Assembly: GCA_029378245.1 (NCBI GenBank)
Contig: JARKIF010000009.1
Span: 2,356,001-2,420,000 of the forward strand
Direction of reading: 5' to 3'
Length of the DNA stretch: 64,000 bases
Source: Roridomyces roridus
Taxonomy: Eukaryota > Basidiomycota > Agaricomycetes > Agaricales > Mycenaceae
Part shown: positions 39,187-51,072 of the stretch, in pieces
Numbering within the stretch: position 1 is the first letter of the stretch
How the letters are laid out: each line of letters starts with the position of its first letter
The notes under the pieces: model-generated
Database searches by the model: none
What the model saw: only the letters and a program-made list of their open reading frames with translations
Told to the model about the DNA's origin: nothing
Made by a program: the position numbers and the translations under genes

Positions 39187-39415
39187 GCTTTGAAGCGGTG
39201 AAAGGATGTCAACTTTTGTAGCACCTACCTACCCCACTATCCACCTACTTGTGTAATTTTCTTTCTTGTATCAGACTTGCAATATGATAGACTGCCAATG
39301 AGGCAATCGCGCAATGGAGAGGATGCATAATTACAATTCGTGCGTCTACATGTACAGGTCGATAAGATTAAAGAGGAGACAGTCTCAAGAAAAAGCGGCC
39401 ATCACGATCCCACGA

Positions 39416-41270
39416 CTATGCAAAGCGAACCTTCTCCCCAGGACGACCCTCGGACAACAGCACCACCGCCTACAAAGCCGAGTCAGCCTCATTCCACAAA
39501 GAGCAAGAAAACTCACGTATTTCCCACTAATCTTCCATCCAGGCTCGGTCTGATCCAGCTTCTCCGCAATCTCGTCCCCTTCGGAACCAAGACCAACAAC
39601 AACATCACTCTTGATCGTCCTCAAACTGACCACCTTCGGCGCACCCGCCGAACTCGCCATCGGCCCAATAGCAATGTCAAACGGCGTGCTCGCCGGCGCA
39701 GCGCAGTCGTATGTCAACTTGCGGTGGTTCAAGTCGCCCTTGAAATAGACGAGGTCCGAGCGCGAGAGGTGCAGGAACAAATCGGGAGCTTCGGAGTGCA
39801 GGTCCCAGAAGGTGTAACCCGTGCACCAGAAGGGATGCTGCTCGTACACCCATTTGCCTTCCTTCTCGTATTGCTAAGGAACACAGGATCAGAGAGGCGC
39901 CAAGCAGAGGAGGAAGGCGTTACCTTCCAGCGCTGCCCAAGGCGGCGAAGAGACTCCAACTCGACGTCCGTCGCGTTGGGGAAAAGCTGGCCGTAGCACA
40001 TGGTGTTGAGGAGCCAATTCCAGTCCTTCTTCGTCACGTCGGACACAAACCACGCGAACCGCTTTCCATGGAATTTAATTTGCGTTGCAAGTCCACTCTG
40101 GAGAAGGAAGTCGGCTGCAGAGAATAAGTCGGTGACGATCAAAGGTGGGAAAGCACTCACCATAGACGCAGTCGCAGTACAGTTCAAATCCAGCATTGTC
40201 GAGCACAAAGTCTATACGGCCGCCCGTCTTTGAACGAACCTCCTTGACAGATTCCCAGACCTGGTTGAGGTGGTTTCCGAGAATATTCTTTTCCGTCGCC
40301 GCAAGATGGTCACCGCCGGTAGACTGGAGTGCCTTGATCTGCTCCTCCGTCATATTGATGAGGAGAGACAAGTCGGTCGAGTTGCCCCAAAGGCAGACTT
40401 GAGTGAGCTCGAGGAACATGAGGCGCTCTGCCTCGAGCTTCTCTTCAGCGGAGAGGTCGTCGGAGATTTTGAAGGGCTCGGCGAAACGCATCGACAACTC
40501 AAAGACGGCCTCGGAGGAGCGAGAGAAGGTGTCGCACTGGATAAAAACGCGTCAAAAGCTGGGAGAGAAAGAGGGCAAATCAAGGGCACCTTTTGGCGGT
40601 AGAACACATCGTAATCCTTCCAAAACTTGCTGATACTGAAGCACTCGTGAAGACGGCGGTACTTGTAAGCTTCTGCGAACAACCAAGGCGCGTTCATAAA
40701 GTCTTTGCCCTGGAAGTATTTCGCGATTTCTTTGTTCCAAAGAGGAATATCTCCTTCGCCATCATCCAAGACTGAAGGCCGTCAACAGAGGGACGAGAAA
40801 GGCAGAGATTGTACGTACTTGGGCGCAACTTTTTGTTTTCGCTGAGGTCGATCATGAGCTCGCCCATCCGTTCTATACACGCGACCAAGTCGATAACCTG
40901 CTCCTCCTCAGACTGGTCGTTGAGCGTGCGCGTCGCGTCCTCGACGGCCTTGCCAAGGATGGTGGGCTTTTAGTGTGAAGTGAGCTACAGAAAAGGGTGT
41001 CCAGAATGAGAACATACCAGCCGCGAGCTCATGGTGGCATGGGCGAACGAGTACTCGTGATAGCCTCTGTATGCTGGCCACGGCGGGTTGTTGGGGTCGA
41101 CCTAGAGACGTTTAGAAGTTGAATGGCGCGAGTGACAAGGGGCTTACACGCGTCGGGGTGCGAGGCCAGGGCGCCTTGATGTCTTTCTTACTGGGAAGGT
41201 GGCCGAGGGACAAGGTGACCCTGGAGGGAGCACCAGCGGTGGAGGGGGCAACGACGCCGTTGGCAGACAT
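39416..41270 (-). CDS. Damage-control phosphatase ARMT1-like (DUF89)
   Basis: A metal-dependent phosphatase of the DUF89 III group, which dephosphorylates sugar phosphates such as fructose-1-phosphate. Visible are the N-terminal PWPAYRGYHEYSFAHATM, LWGNSTDLSLL, and the metal site IDFVLDNAGFELYCD (Asp-Asn), then FHGKRFAWFVSDVTKKDWNW and LFLHLSRSDLVYFKGDLNHR. The C-terminus is GKY|AVVLLSEGRPGEKVRFA across the last intron. The Met at 41270 (MSANGVVAPST) gives the complete N-terminus. At least six introns; length normal (about 480 residues). Confidence 0.88.
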
Positions 41271-41848
41271 GGTGGAGGTACGGGAGAGAGTGCAAGAGCA
41301 AACACAGGTAATTATGAGTGTGTCAACTACGGGCGCGTCTTATATACACTTTCGACTCGTCTGAAAAATCGAGGCCCTTGCACGTTTATGGGATTCAGAC
41401 CGTCATAGCTGATAAGCGAGATTGCAATACTCATGATGTCACTGTGCAGAATTTGGAGAAAGGCGTTCCCAATTTTGGCCAAGACGCTCCCGGCGTCGGT
41501 CCAACGCATCTCAGACAACGTGTGCCACACTCCCTGAACAGTCCGAGCGTTGCTGAGCCCGTCCGAAACGTCCCGAACGCGACTTGGGCCAATACACGTC
41601 ATATCGGATAGGAAACGATGCTCCACAAAATTCCGTTGTGCCCGACTTCCTCGAGCGGGGACGTGTCATCGGCTTCCGAATGGAAGAAGAGCTAAGAAGA
41701 GAACAATGAACCTAATGAAACACTAAGCGATACGCGATGGTGCGCGTTTGGGACGCGACCGTGGGAGAATCAACAGACACGATCACGCTTGATCACGCTG
41801 TTGACCTTTGTTCTCGTCCTCATCGGTCACCACGACGCCGGCGCAGCC
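41271..41848. other. Divergent promoter of the ARMT1-like and coiled-coil genes
   Basis: A 578-bp spacer. gtcttatatacactttc at 41337-41353 reads as a TATA box (TATATA) for the minus-strand ARMT1-like gene. No gene seen. Confidence 0.5.
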
Positions 41849-44800
41849 ATGTCACTTTGGGAGCTCGCCCCCAACGCTGGACCCGACGAGACTCAGACCT
41901 TCAAGAACAAGCTATCCAGCAAAGGTCGGCTTTTCTGTCCGTTTATTGCCTGCCTTGGCCAAACCTGTTTATAGAAACCCAAATCGCCGCACAACAGAAC
42001 GAGATCCTCAAGCAGGCCGCGGAACTAGCAGAACTCAAATCTACGCACAACGAGACCCTCCACAAAGTCCGTCTATTGTGCCACCGCGCACGACCTCCGT
42101 TGACTGTTTGCTAGCTACACCACGAAACATCACGGGCAGTCACGCTCGAATCTGGCCTCGCCAAATGTACCGAGGATTTACGGAACGAATCCCTCAAAGC
42201 TCAGAACGCCGCCGCCGCATTGGCCGGCGCGCACGAGAAACTCAAGGCCAAGGATCTCGAAGCACGCGAGCTCGAGGCCACCCTCATATCCATATCACAC
42301 AACTCGGACACTTTCAATGCACGAAACGCTAAATTGGAGAAGGAAAAGAACACCCTCGAAGCCCGCGTACGAGAGTTGCAACTGCTTAGCTCTTCTCCGA
42401 CACCCACGGTCGCCACCCCGGCACGCCGTCATCGTCCACGCTCGTCATCGGTCTCTGACACGCGCGTCGGAACTCTCGAGCAGGAGCTCAAGGACGCCCG
42501 TGCGTCACTTGCTCAGAAAGAATCTGCCTCTTCGGCCAAAGTCGCGCAGGTCCAGGATGACCTCGTCAGAGTCGAGAACGAGAAGACTGCCTTGGAGAAG
42601 CGGCTCCAAGCGGAGATACGCGATCTCAAAGCCGAGTTGCAAGAGAAGAATGACGACCTTGAGTATTTCAAGGAACAGCAGGGCGACGGCGGACGGGAGG
42701 AAGAATTGTTGAAGAGAATTGATGAGGACGAGGCCAAGATGGCGGCGTTGGATGCAGCCATGAAATCCGAGACCAAATCGTTGAAGGACCAGCTGCGTCG
42801 TGCGGAAACGCAGCTGCTCGTCGAGTCTGAGCGGATATCAGACATGGAGGGCCGGAATATTGAACTGGTCCAGGAGAAGGAAGAGGTCTTGGATGAATTG
42901 GAAGGAGTCAAGGCGCAGCTTCTGCGTCCTGAGGCTCAACAACCGTGCGTTATTATCCTCTTTGAAGTAACCAGTTCCTCATCTTTCCTTAGGAACATCA
43001 CACCCTCCGATGAAGACATTGCGCGTCTTCTGAACGCGATCGAACGCGTTCGAGGCGAGCGTGACAACCTCCGGCGTGATGTCGAGTTCCTCCAATCCGA
43101 AGCCAGATTCACCGAAGAGGGTTTGGAAGCCCGAATCGCCTCCCTCACCGCCGCCAACTCTGACCTCGCAGCAACGGATGCCGTGCTTCGATCCGAGTTG
43201 CATCTCTTGCAGCAACAACTCTCCGGTGCTACAGCCGAGCACCGGGCCGCGCTGCAGCAGAAGAATGAAGAGCTCAGGCTGGTTGGGCTCGCCGCTATGG
43301 CTTCGGCCGTGGTCATCGACCAGTTGCAATCCCAGGCGAATTTCGCCCAGGAGCAGTCGCTCAGGGCTTCCACGAGCTCGGAGGAGGTGACGCGAAGACT
43401 CGGGGAAATGGAGCTCCAGGCAAGCGAGAGTCTTGATGTTCTGACACGACAACGCGATGAGCTGCTTTCTCAGCTTGCGCTCAATGAGTCGAACTGGGCT
43501 GAAGAGGTCGACAAGGCTCGGGCAGCCCAACGGGAGACGCAAGATGGCGTGGATATGCGGTTGAGCGAGTTGACCCACGTGCTTGATGAGGTTGAGACGG
43601 AGCGGAACGCGTTGAAGCTGCAGGTCACAAACCTCCACAAAGATCTCGAAGATGCAAATCGGGAGATTGCAGAAGCCGAGACGCGGTATAGCGAGTTGCA
43701 GTTCCACCAGCTGTCTGCGATGAGCAATCACGAGGCGAGCGTAGTGCTGCGGGAGCAGTTGGAGGAGCAGAAGGAGCGAGTTCTGAGGAGGACAGAGCTT
43801 GTTGGGATTTTGCAGCATGATTCGGACAAGAGGGATATGAATCTCAAGTTGCAAGAGGAGAGAATTATGGAGATGACGACAGAGATTGCGGCAATGGTGG
43901 AGGACTGTGCGGATGCGAGACAGGCGAGGGATGTTGCCGTTTCCAGGGTCGAGGATTTGGAGGCCGAGGTGGAGGAATTGGAAGGGAAACTGGTGAATGG
44001 AGATGAGGAACTGAGGGGTGTGGTGCTTGTCCTCGTCGAGACTGTGATACGGGCGCGGGATGCCCTGCAACAGGTGCCAGCAGCACCCGAGCCCGCGGTC
44101 GAGTCCATGGATTGGGAGGCTCAAGTTTCTGAGCTGGACAAGAAGCAACAGGACCTCCAATCGCTTGTGGACAATCTCAAGGCGGAGCATCAGGTCGAGA
44201 TCGAGCGTCTTACTGGTCAGTTGGCCGAGAAGGACCGATTGCTCAGCGACAATGACCTCGAGGGCGAACTGGCGACGCTCAAGATCAAGCACGTGGAGGA
44301 AATGGGGCTGCTGCAAGGACGGTTGGTTGAGACGACCAGCGCGTTGGACGAAGCGCAGGCTCGGCTTGAAGCTGTCCAGGAAGAACATCGGCAAGCGCTA
44401 TCAGAGTCTCAACGGAGGAAAGAGGAGTTGGAGGTCGCTGCTGGTGACGCTACGACACAAGCCGAAGCCCTGCGGGTGGATGTTACGCGGATCCAGGACG
44501 AGCATGCTGCAGCTGTCGAAACACTTGAAGCAAGGATCTCGTCTGCTATTTCTGATGCGGAAAAGCTGCAAACGGCGCATCAAGAGTTGGAGGCGATGCA
44601 TCAGCGTACTCTCGACGAACTCGCAGAGATCAGAGAGACTTCCGAGACTCATATTCGGGAGCTCGAAGATCGCGTTGCGGAACTTGATGCCGAGCTTGAA
44701 GAGCGGACTTCCCGGTGCGACGCGTTGGGCAAAGATGCCGATTCGCTGCGGTTGGAGCTGCGAAAGGATGCGGAGGAACGCGCTATCGAGGTGCAAGAGC

Positions 44801-46118
44801 TTAATGCTAATTTGCGAGATGCGCAGGAAAGGCGGGAGCGTGCCGAGTCTGCTGCACGTGACCTCACGGAGGAGTTGTCCGGTGTGGCTGAGGAGCTGTC
44901 GCAGACGCAGGAGGAGATTGAGTCGCTGCAGGAGGAGAGGAGTTCGTTGCAGGAAGAGATCACCGCTCTTCAGGCAGAGATTCAGCGTTCCTTGTCACTG
45001 CACAGGTTTTTGGAGAACCAGGTCAAGGAAAAGTGAGTGTTTGGATTTCCTTGTCGTCATTTTCTAACAGGGTTTTATAGGGAACAATTGGCTGCTTCGT
45101 TGACCACGGAATTGGAACATGTTCAGGAACTGCATGCTCGGGCCGAAAAGGCCGGGAAATCGGCAGAGGTCAATCTGAGCTTGCAAGGCGTCCAATATCG
45201 TCGTGAGGTGTCCGAACTGCAACAACAGCTTGCTGCTCTGCAATCGCGACCGGACCTGACCACTGCCTTGGCGGATTTGGAGGATCGCAACAACGAGATG
45301 GAGGAGCTGCTCAAAAACAAGTGCGCAGAAATCGAGGAAAATGACGACCGTGCACTCGAGTACGTTCACAAATATCCTGCTTGCAATAAAATTTCACTAA
45401 TTCTGCCACTAGGATGCTCAAGAACAACAAGAAGCTCACGGCCAAGGTCGAGTCCCTCACTCGCAAGGTCCAGAACTTGCAGGCGAAACTCGCTGCCGCA
45501 AAGGCGACAGGTTCGGGTCTGCCCATGGATGCCCCCGAGTTCAAGGCATCTCCTTCCTTCCCGACCGTTGTTCCTTCCACAAGGCCACGGTCAAACACCC
45601 TCACGGCCATTCCACCGGTACCTTCACTTCCTTTCGGTGTCCCTGCCAGTCCAATTCGGCCCTCAAATCGTGTCGCCTCTGGGTCCGCGCTGCCGAGGCC
45701 AAAGACGCCAGAACGAAGAGCCTTGCCGCAGGTGTTCAAAGCGCAAACGCCGGAAAGGCGGACTGCACCTGCCCCTCCGTCGCCTTCCGCAACAGTTATT
45801 GGTCAAAAGCGACGGGCACCGGATGACTTTGAAGATGTCCGTGTACCGGCACAAGGGTTTACGGCGGACAGTCTTCCTGACGAGAACGGGACGCCTCGTG
45901 TGCGTAGGGTGTTGAATAGTCTGCACTCTGGCTTCACGCCTGTTCGCCAAGGCGCGCGGGTCGCTGTTCCGTCTCCGAAACGAGCTTTGCCGTCAAGGAC
46001 ATCTCCCTTTATGACGGATGTGACGAATAGTCCTGGCGGGGAGAGCAAGATGAAGCCGGCGCGCAGTTGGCTTGGAAAGATTAGAGGGACATCGCAGCCA
46101 AGGCCAGGGGGATATTGA
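41849..46118 (+). CDS. Large coiled-coil protein, about 1,330 residues, unknown
   Basis: Met 41849 (MSLWELAPNAGPDETQTFKN) starts a short first exon. From about residue 30 to 1,100 nearly the whole protein is heptad-rich coiled coil (runs of E, K, L, Q, R). A Ser/Thr/Arg break near ATPARRHRPRSSS holds likely phosphosites. The last 230 residues are basic and Pro/Ser-rich with repeats of TPERR, SP/TP sites and the end SWLGKIRG. A 48-nt intron near 42943-42990 is a multiple of three and stays open if retained. The design recalls spindle-pole, kinetochore or nuclear-pore scaffolds, but I cannot assign it to one. Confidence 0.8.
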
Positions 46119-46179
46119 CATCGTATTTATGTAGCTTTTTGATCTACCTGCATTCTGTACCAATCTACCCATATCTTTC

Positions 46180-49100
46180 ATGTTTAAGAGCAACCACCCC
46201 ATCTACGCAGACCTTTCGTCCGATTTACGCGACGTGCAGGTCGATTGGAATGTCGCCGTACTACGCTCTTTTGAGTATCCCTTGAATGTCTCTGCTGTCG
46301 CTGTCGAGCCCATCACTGGTCTCCTTGCCGTCGGTAGCCTTGCCCATCTTGCTCGATGTGCACTGCGCTCAACCATTATGACAAGGCACTGCGACCGGGA
46401 CAATCCACATCTTCGGAGGACCCTCTGTTGAAACGAGACTGCTGATCCCTGAACCTGGCAAGGTCAAGTTCTTGCAATTTTCAAGCTCCACATTCCAGAT
46501 CGTGTGCCTTGGTATGGCTGAAACGTGTTTATTTCCTGCAATCCTTTCCTCACCAGTTCAGATGAGCGGAGCCAACTACATATCTTCGACCTTTCTCCAA
46601 TTGGCCGGCCTAGGCTTGCTGCATCTGCTAAATTTGACAACGCAAAGTATGTGGTAGCTACGAGGGGTGAATGTTGGACTCAATCGGTTTACAGTTCCTT
46701 GACCTTGTCGCCTTCTCATTCCCATGTCGGTCCTCTACCATTACGTTCCAGCTCCCACCAATTTGTCCGCAGGCTTTTATTGCGACAGAATCTGGAGAAA
46801 TACGAACCTACGACCTGCAATGTCTTCGGAGATCCGAGTATCGGATGCCGAATCTGTGGCAACTGTACGAAGAGAAAACGATGGCAAATCGCATGGAGAA
46901 ACCCAACATCGCGTCGTGCGTATTCATGTATCCTTGCAACTCGCTCTGATTTGCACCAGACGGATTCCCGTAGATACCGCTATTCATCCCCGGGACCTGA
47001 ATCTACTTTTCGTTGCCTATTCAGGCGGTGTTATTCTATCCGACCTGGTAATTTGTCGCTCATTTGTGAGGTTTAGTATCTGATTTGCCGCCCCAGACAC
47101 AACGGAACACGCTTCGCGCTTATGAATTCGTATTACCTGCTGGAGCTCCAGGTGGCCCTGGATATGGGCACCCTGTGCGTTTCTCGTTATTACAGTCTCA
47201 TTTTCATTCACCATATTCCTCAGGATATCATGACGCATCGTCGCCCCGATGTAACGGCTATTGCCATCCATCCTGCCGGTCACTTTTTCGCTGTCGGCTA
47301 CTCTGATGGCTGTATCGCGTTCTGGGCTATCGAAGACGAAGATCAGCCCCTTCTCGTCCGAACTCTGGACGACACCGACGTCAATGTGATGAACATGGAA
47401 GAACTCGAGAAGCCCCGCGATGCACCCCCTCCTGACAGAGAGCCTATATACAAACTAGCATGGTCTTCCTTTTCCGATTCTTCGGATCCCAGGGGTGGCC
47501 ACACGGCTTTGACTACCCTCGGCGGTCTCCTCATGACCAACGATGAGCCGACGGGGTTGAATGTGCACTGGCTGCCGCCATTCAATCCTACGGAACCTCC
47601 GGCTCCTGCAGTGAACCCAGGGCTACACCCGTTCATGCGATCAGCAATGCAAGCGTCGCTGGTTCCTTTGTCGGACCTTTTCTATGAAACCCCCGGAATC
47701 CCTCAAGATTTCTTCTTGATGCCCCGGAGTAACCCCCATTTCGCGGGTCATTTCGATCCGAACGCCATCTTGATATCCATTGAAGTCGCCGGGGGCGCCC
47801 GTGTGTTGGAAGCCTTCCAGTTCCCTCCACCTGCCTTCCTGGCTTCTTCGACAACGGTCGCCGCAGAGGTTGAGGAATCTCAGTCGGTGGTGGATGATCT
47901 TGCCTCGACTCTGAGGGCTATGACCGTAGACAACGACCCGCATAGCTTGCGGCTTCCTCTTCCACTGTCGTTTCCTGGCACCGGTATTTCTGGAGCGCAC
48001 TTGTGCACGCTGGAACGAGAGGCTCATGATATACTGGTCAGCGACAAAACCGATCCATTTGGATTCCCATTGAAGGGAGGCGTTGCCTGGAGCGACGATT
48101 CAAAGGCTAGAGAAATGAGGCTTGCCAAGGTTTGTGGTCTCTCATCGTCGATCATTGCACACATTGACCACGAATAGTTCCAAAAGCCGCGCATTTTGAT
48201 CACACAACATCGTAATCTGGCCTCTGCAGTCCAGTTCCACGATGCTAGTGCTCAGCTTCTCATCGTCTCTGATACAACGCCCATAGAAAACCACTTCCCA
48301 CAACCGCTTCCTAGTCTAACTATCGACCTCAAAGCACTGCTCACCGATGCAGCGGCGGTCAAGAGGACTTCGCCGTCGTTCCATCAACAAGCGGAAGTGC
48401 AATCGGTGTATCTCGCTACCCAAGCCCTCGAATGTGCCGTCCAATTGGCGTCGGGGGAGGTCATCGTCTTTCGATTGAAATCAGACGAAAGGCCGATGTC
48501 ACACACGGAGACAGTGGATGAGGAGCTTGTTCATTTAGGCCATATCTTCACGCCGGAAAACTCCAGATTCGCTCCTTATTTCTTGTTGACAACCGGGAAG
48601 CCCGTGTCCGCGTGCGCTATATCGGATATTGGTTAGTGGGAGAATTATGTGCATGAACAGTATTTCATATTTCTTTTAGGGTTCCTGGCTGTTGCTTACT
48701 CGGAAGCCTTGGTTGTCGTCGACATGCGGGGCCCTCGGGTGATCTTCCGGTATGGTCGTGATAAGAAGAGACATTCTCTTATCCACTCGCATGATTTTGG
48801 CATAACGTGCTTGACATGGAGTGTAACGACGTTGGAAAATGGTGGGTCCACTTCAATCAAGGAGCCTCGGTGGCTGACAAACACCAGATCCTCAGCTCCG
48901 TGTCCGCTTGATCGTCGGTCATTCTTCTGGGACGTCTGAAATCCTCACCTTGGTCCGGCAAGAGGACTCGACGTGGAAGGTAGACCCGGAGACGAAGAGG
49001 GCGGAGGCTGTGGCCAGCCCTTTGCCCGGTGGAACCTTCATCGTGGACCCCAAAGTTGGAGCTCCCGTTGTAGCTACTAGGGAGCAGCTTTCACAGTCAT

Positions 49101-50090
49101 TCCACCCTGCTCCGCCCGATACGCACCGCATTCTTGTTACAGCTGGCGCAAAAGGTGCACGGTGTCTTGCCGATGTGACAGGATCAAGGATTTCCAGGGT
49201 GGAATGGGGCAGTAAAGTGGGCACTGTACAAACAGTCCAGATTGTGGAAAAAATGGGTAGGCGATCGGTCGATGGTCTGGAAGTTCTCTCACCCTTTCAA
49301 AGGATCACATTCTCTGGTGGCCTTTACCGATGCTCATGAGGTCCTCGCCTTTTCTCTTCCTCAGCTAGAACATTTAGGTACGATGCAATTGCCCGTACGG
49401 GATGCTTCGTAGGTCCAGAATCATTATTGCTTCATCGAGCTCACGCTGCCATAGCATGGTCACCGTTGATACTACTGGGGACTGGATGGCGTGCACCTTG
49501 AATCGAGAGTCTGGGGTAGTGGAGCATGCATCCTATGGCACACTGTTCGACTTCCGACGAGCCTACACGCCTCCAGATATCGAATTCAAAAAGCCGGTCG
49601 TTCCCGCGCAGCCGCAGCCTGCTGCTCTCGGTCCAGCTTCGCTCCTCAGTTCATGGTTCCGATTCGGACAGTCCATGACAGGGGATCAGTTGGATATTTT
49701 GTGTATGTGTCCTTTCTTTTTGAGTGCCCGGTGTCTTCGTATTCACTCTTTCTCAGTAGGAGGTCCGGACAGACCTATACCCAAGCCAGCTCTGGCTCCA
49801 GCTCCGGCACCAGCTCCGTCTGCGTCCAGTCCATCAACTGCTTCTTCTATAGCGCAGTCAGCTGCCGGGGTGCAAAGCAGTCTGTACGCAAGGCTTCAAT
49901 CCGCAGTCGGGGAGAGAGGGTAAGTTCAGAGTCCGATTGATGTGAATTTTATTCGAATATTTTGCACAGACAAATGCTTGGTGATCTGGAAGACCGGTTT
50001 AACTCACTGGAGGAGGGCAGTAGGAGTATGGTGGCACAGGCAAAACGGCTTGCGGCCACTCAGGGCACGAAGAGTTGGTTTGGGTTATGA
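46180..50090 (+). CDS. Tomosyn / Sro7 / lethal-giant-larvae family protein
   Basis: A WD40 double-propeller regulator of exocytosis that binds SNAREs. The start MFKSNHPIYADLSSDLRD is followed by WNVAVLRSFEYPLNVSAVAV, GTIHIFGGPSVETRLLIP, and VTAIAIHPAGHFFAVGYSDG. Late blades include FLAVAYSEALVVVDMRGP and RILVTAGAKGARCLADV. The C-terminus holds an R-SNARE-like helix (LGDLEDRFNSLEEGSRSMV) and ends KSWFGL, a tomosyn-type tail that competes with synaptobrevin. About fifteen introns. Only 61 bp separate it from the coiled-coil gene and 58 bp from GOS1. Confidence 0.85.
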
Positions 50091-50148
50091 GCTAAATTTG
50101 TATTACTATTTTGGGACACGTCATACCCGCCCTCTTTACGACCACCCC

Positions 50149-51070
50149 ATGTCCAACTACGACCAGCTGCACAGACAATGCAGGACTCTGGAAAACCTGT
50201 TCGACACCAAGCTCACGTCGTACTCACAACTCGTTTCGACCATATCCCAACACATTAACGACGTCGAGGCGTCCGGGTCAAGTGCACGGTGGAGGGACCT
50301 CGAGCTCGAGTTGGACGACCTGCTTGAAAAGGCACATAATCATGGCTCTATTTCCATGGGGCGGAAGCTAATTGGCCGTTCTAGCTGGAAGAAACCAACG
50401 AACAGCTGTCTGCCCTGGCTAATGAGCCCGACACGCTTTCGCAGTCCATGTTACGAGCCATACAACGACATGGCGAGCTTTTCCAGGACAATGCACGGGA
50501 ATTGAAACGGACAAAGGTGCTTTAGGGTGCTCTGTGCATAGGAGAGTCGTGAACAACTTAACAGGCCAGCGTCAAGAACGCCTTGGACCATGCCAACTTG
50601 CTGAACGGCGTACGGAATGATATCGAGTGCGTTCATACGAGTCTGTCTTGTGTGCTTGCACTGAGGTCCTGACAGTGCATACAAATCCTCGGCCGCGGAT
50701 TCTTTACTCGCTGAGCGCGGTAGGATCGACAGTTCGCACCGGATGACAGATGAAATTCTCGAGTATGGCGGTCTTCTCTGCAAGGGTGTACAACACTAAT
50801 CACATTCTGCAGACAAGCGTACGAGACTCGGGCAGACTTTGGACGCCAGCGAACTGCGTTGGCTGGGATAAATAACCGAATGAAGAGCGTGATTGGTGGG
50901 TCTCTCTGCCCTGCCCCGTTCTATCTGCATTCTAATTGCATGCAGACACAATGCCTGGTATCAACAACCTCATTGGTATGATTAAATCTCGAAGGCGAAG
51001 AGACACTATCATCGTGGGCGTGGTAATTGGAGTTTGTATGATTATACTCATTTCCTACATGTGGGGATAA
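50149..51070 (+). CDS. GOS1: Golgi Qb-SNARE GOS1 (GS28)
   Basis: A SNARE for intra-Golgi traffic that pairs with Sed5. The start MSNYDQLHRQCRTLENLFD is typical. The N-terminal helices are followed by LEETNEQLSALANEPDTLSQ, RGRIDSSHRMTDEILEQAYE, and the SNARE helix up to MPGINNLIGMIKSRRRRD. The tail anchor is TIIVGVVIGVCMIILISYMWG without extra residues. The third-exon boundary needs a GC-AG intron at 50332-50384 (donor AAG|GCACAT); no GT alternative keeps frame. Its stop lies 2 bp from that of the convergent TatD gene. Confidence 0.9.
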
Positions 51071-51072
51071 TA

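Noticed and set aside
42979..44394. 471-codon antisense ORF under the coiled-coil gene
   Set aside because: It is a mirror of the heptad-repeat coding strand (Leu/His/Arg-rich), with no start context or family features.
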